This document shows, piece after piece, positions 50,336 to 50,761 of a stretch of DNA of 50,761 nucleotides (positions within the stretch are counted from its first letter, which is position 1; the number at the start of each line of letters is the position of its first letter). The position numbers and the translations under genes are program-made. Below the pieces are notes generated by a model that was not told the origin of the DNA, made no database searches, and saw only the letters and a program-made list of their open reading frames with translations. This stretch comes from Comamonadaceae bacterium. Lineage in GTDB: Bacteria > Pseudomonadota > Gammaproteobacteria > Burkholderiales > Burkholderiaceae_C. The stretch spans positions 1-50,761 of the forward strand of contig CANCCF010000010.1 in assembly GCA_947374485.1 (NCBI GenBank). Reading direction: 5' to 3'.

Positions 50336-50761
50336 TCAAGCAAGCAAGCGGCGTGCTTCGGCGACCACGGCGTCGCTGGTGATGTTGAACAGTTTGTAGA
50401 GTTCATCGGCGGGGCCGGAGGCACCAAAACCCGTCATGCCTACAAAGCCACCTTCCAGGCCGAGGTAGGCGTCCCAACCTTGGCGCACGGCGGCTTCAAT
50501 GCCCAAGCGCACGACATCTTTAACGTCACCCAGCACGCTACGGCGGTAAGCGGCGTCTTGCACGTTAAACAATTCCCAGCACGGCATGGACACCACCGCC
50601 GTGCCAACGCCTGCAGCCTCCAGCTGTTCGCGGGCCTGCACGGCCAGCAGCACTTCAGAGCCGGTGGCCAACAGCGTGACCCTGCGCGGGCCGCAGGCGG
50701 CTTCGTGCAGCACATAAGCGCCGCGGCGTGTGAGGTTGTCGGCAGTGTGGGTGGTGCGTAC
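50336..50761 (-). CDS. tkt: Transketolase, C-terminal part (5' end outside window)
   Basis: 141 residues of the C-terminal domain of transketolase are visible, reading leftwards from the window edge to a TGA at 50336-50338. Recognisable stretches are TLLATGSEVLLAVQAREQLE, VSMPCWELFNVQDAAYR, and the end GMTGFGASGPADELYKLFNI-TSDAVVAEARRLLA. The enzyme moves two-carbon units between sugar phosphates with thiamine diphosphate (the cofactor site lies outside the window). The hydroxypyruvate-reductase-like remnant follows after 17 bases, so the two were probably an operon. Confidence 0.93.
   Translation of the reverse strand, partial: VRTTHTADNLTRRGAYVLHEAACGPRRVTLLATGSEVLLAVQAREQLEAAGVGTAVVSMPCWELFNVQDAAYRRSVLGDVKDVVRLGIEAAVRQGWDAYLGLEGGFVGMTGFGASGPADELYKLFNITSDAVVAEARRLLA

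Overview
The window looks like a chromosome segment of a betaproteobacterium of the order Burkholderiales, most likely family Comamonadaceae (Rhodoferax/Polaromonas-like). The basis is high GC with strong GC3 bias, the gene families (CcoG, DbpA, IcmF, 3-hydroxybutyrate dehydrogenase next to a DUF3734 patatin, CoaX, a persulfide dioxygenase-rhodanese fusion) and a two-hairpin dispersed repeat of a type I associate with this family. This is inferred from gene content; no 16S or tRNA gene is present.

Layout. 1-8.7 kb: two secreted proteins of unknown function, an M14 carboxypeptidase, a DnaJ-type co-chaperone, an M48 metalloprotease lipoprotein, a DTW-domain tRNA modification enzyme, the RNA helicase DbpA, an esterase and a shortened DUF6279 lipoprotein gene. 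8.8-15.7 kb: a cluster of a MarR regulator, a ClC chloride/proton antiporter, an orphan Pal-like lipoprotein, a shortened orphan TolB-like protein, a YbdK-type carboxylate-amine ligase and a DUF389 membrane protein. Palindromic ATTTG-(2-3 nt)-CAAAT boxes lie before its main transcription units, so it looks like a compact envelope/ion-stress regulon. 16-26.6 kb: two divergent operons, one for a polyamine/opine-type ABC importer with a GntR regulator and an Asp/Glu/hydantoin racemase, the other for an NTF2-like protein, a PuuE-like deacetylase and a gamma-glutamyltransferase-family hydrolase. The enzyme set echoes ureide (allantoin-to-oxamate) catabolism. A DMT transporter and a nu-class GST follow.

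26.8-31 kb: a type II NADH dehydrogenase-like gene lacking its N-terminal FAD motif, 3-hydroxybutyrate dehydrogenase, a patatin and a YeeE/YedE permease. 31-33.2 kb: an AT-richer island with two small exported proteins. One joins an FtsH periplasmic-like domain to a PLDc_N two-helix membrane domain, and it is bracketed by 64-bp near-identical direct repeats. 33.2-41.3 kb: the fused acyl-CoA mutase IcmF, with a dispersed repeat translated in frame inside its G-protein domain and a 26-bp perfect palindrome upstream; CcoG; a CsoR-family regulator with a displaced second cysteine, upstream of a persulfide dioxygenase-rhodanese fusion; and CoaX.

41.4-49.1 kb: a dipeptide-type ABC importer operon with an embedded acetamidase/formamidase, divergent from an agmatinase-family ureohydrolase. 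49.5-50.8 kb: a hydroxypyruvate-reductase-like gene broken by an internal deletion, and the 3' end of transketolase. No rRNA, tRNA, CRISPR array, transposase or prophage gene was recognised. The strongest candidates for undescribed biology are the MarR/ClC/Pal/TolB/YbdK/DUF389 cluster and the FtsH-ext/PLDc_N island.
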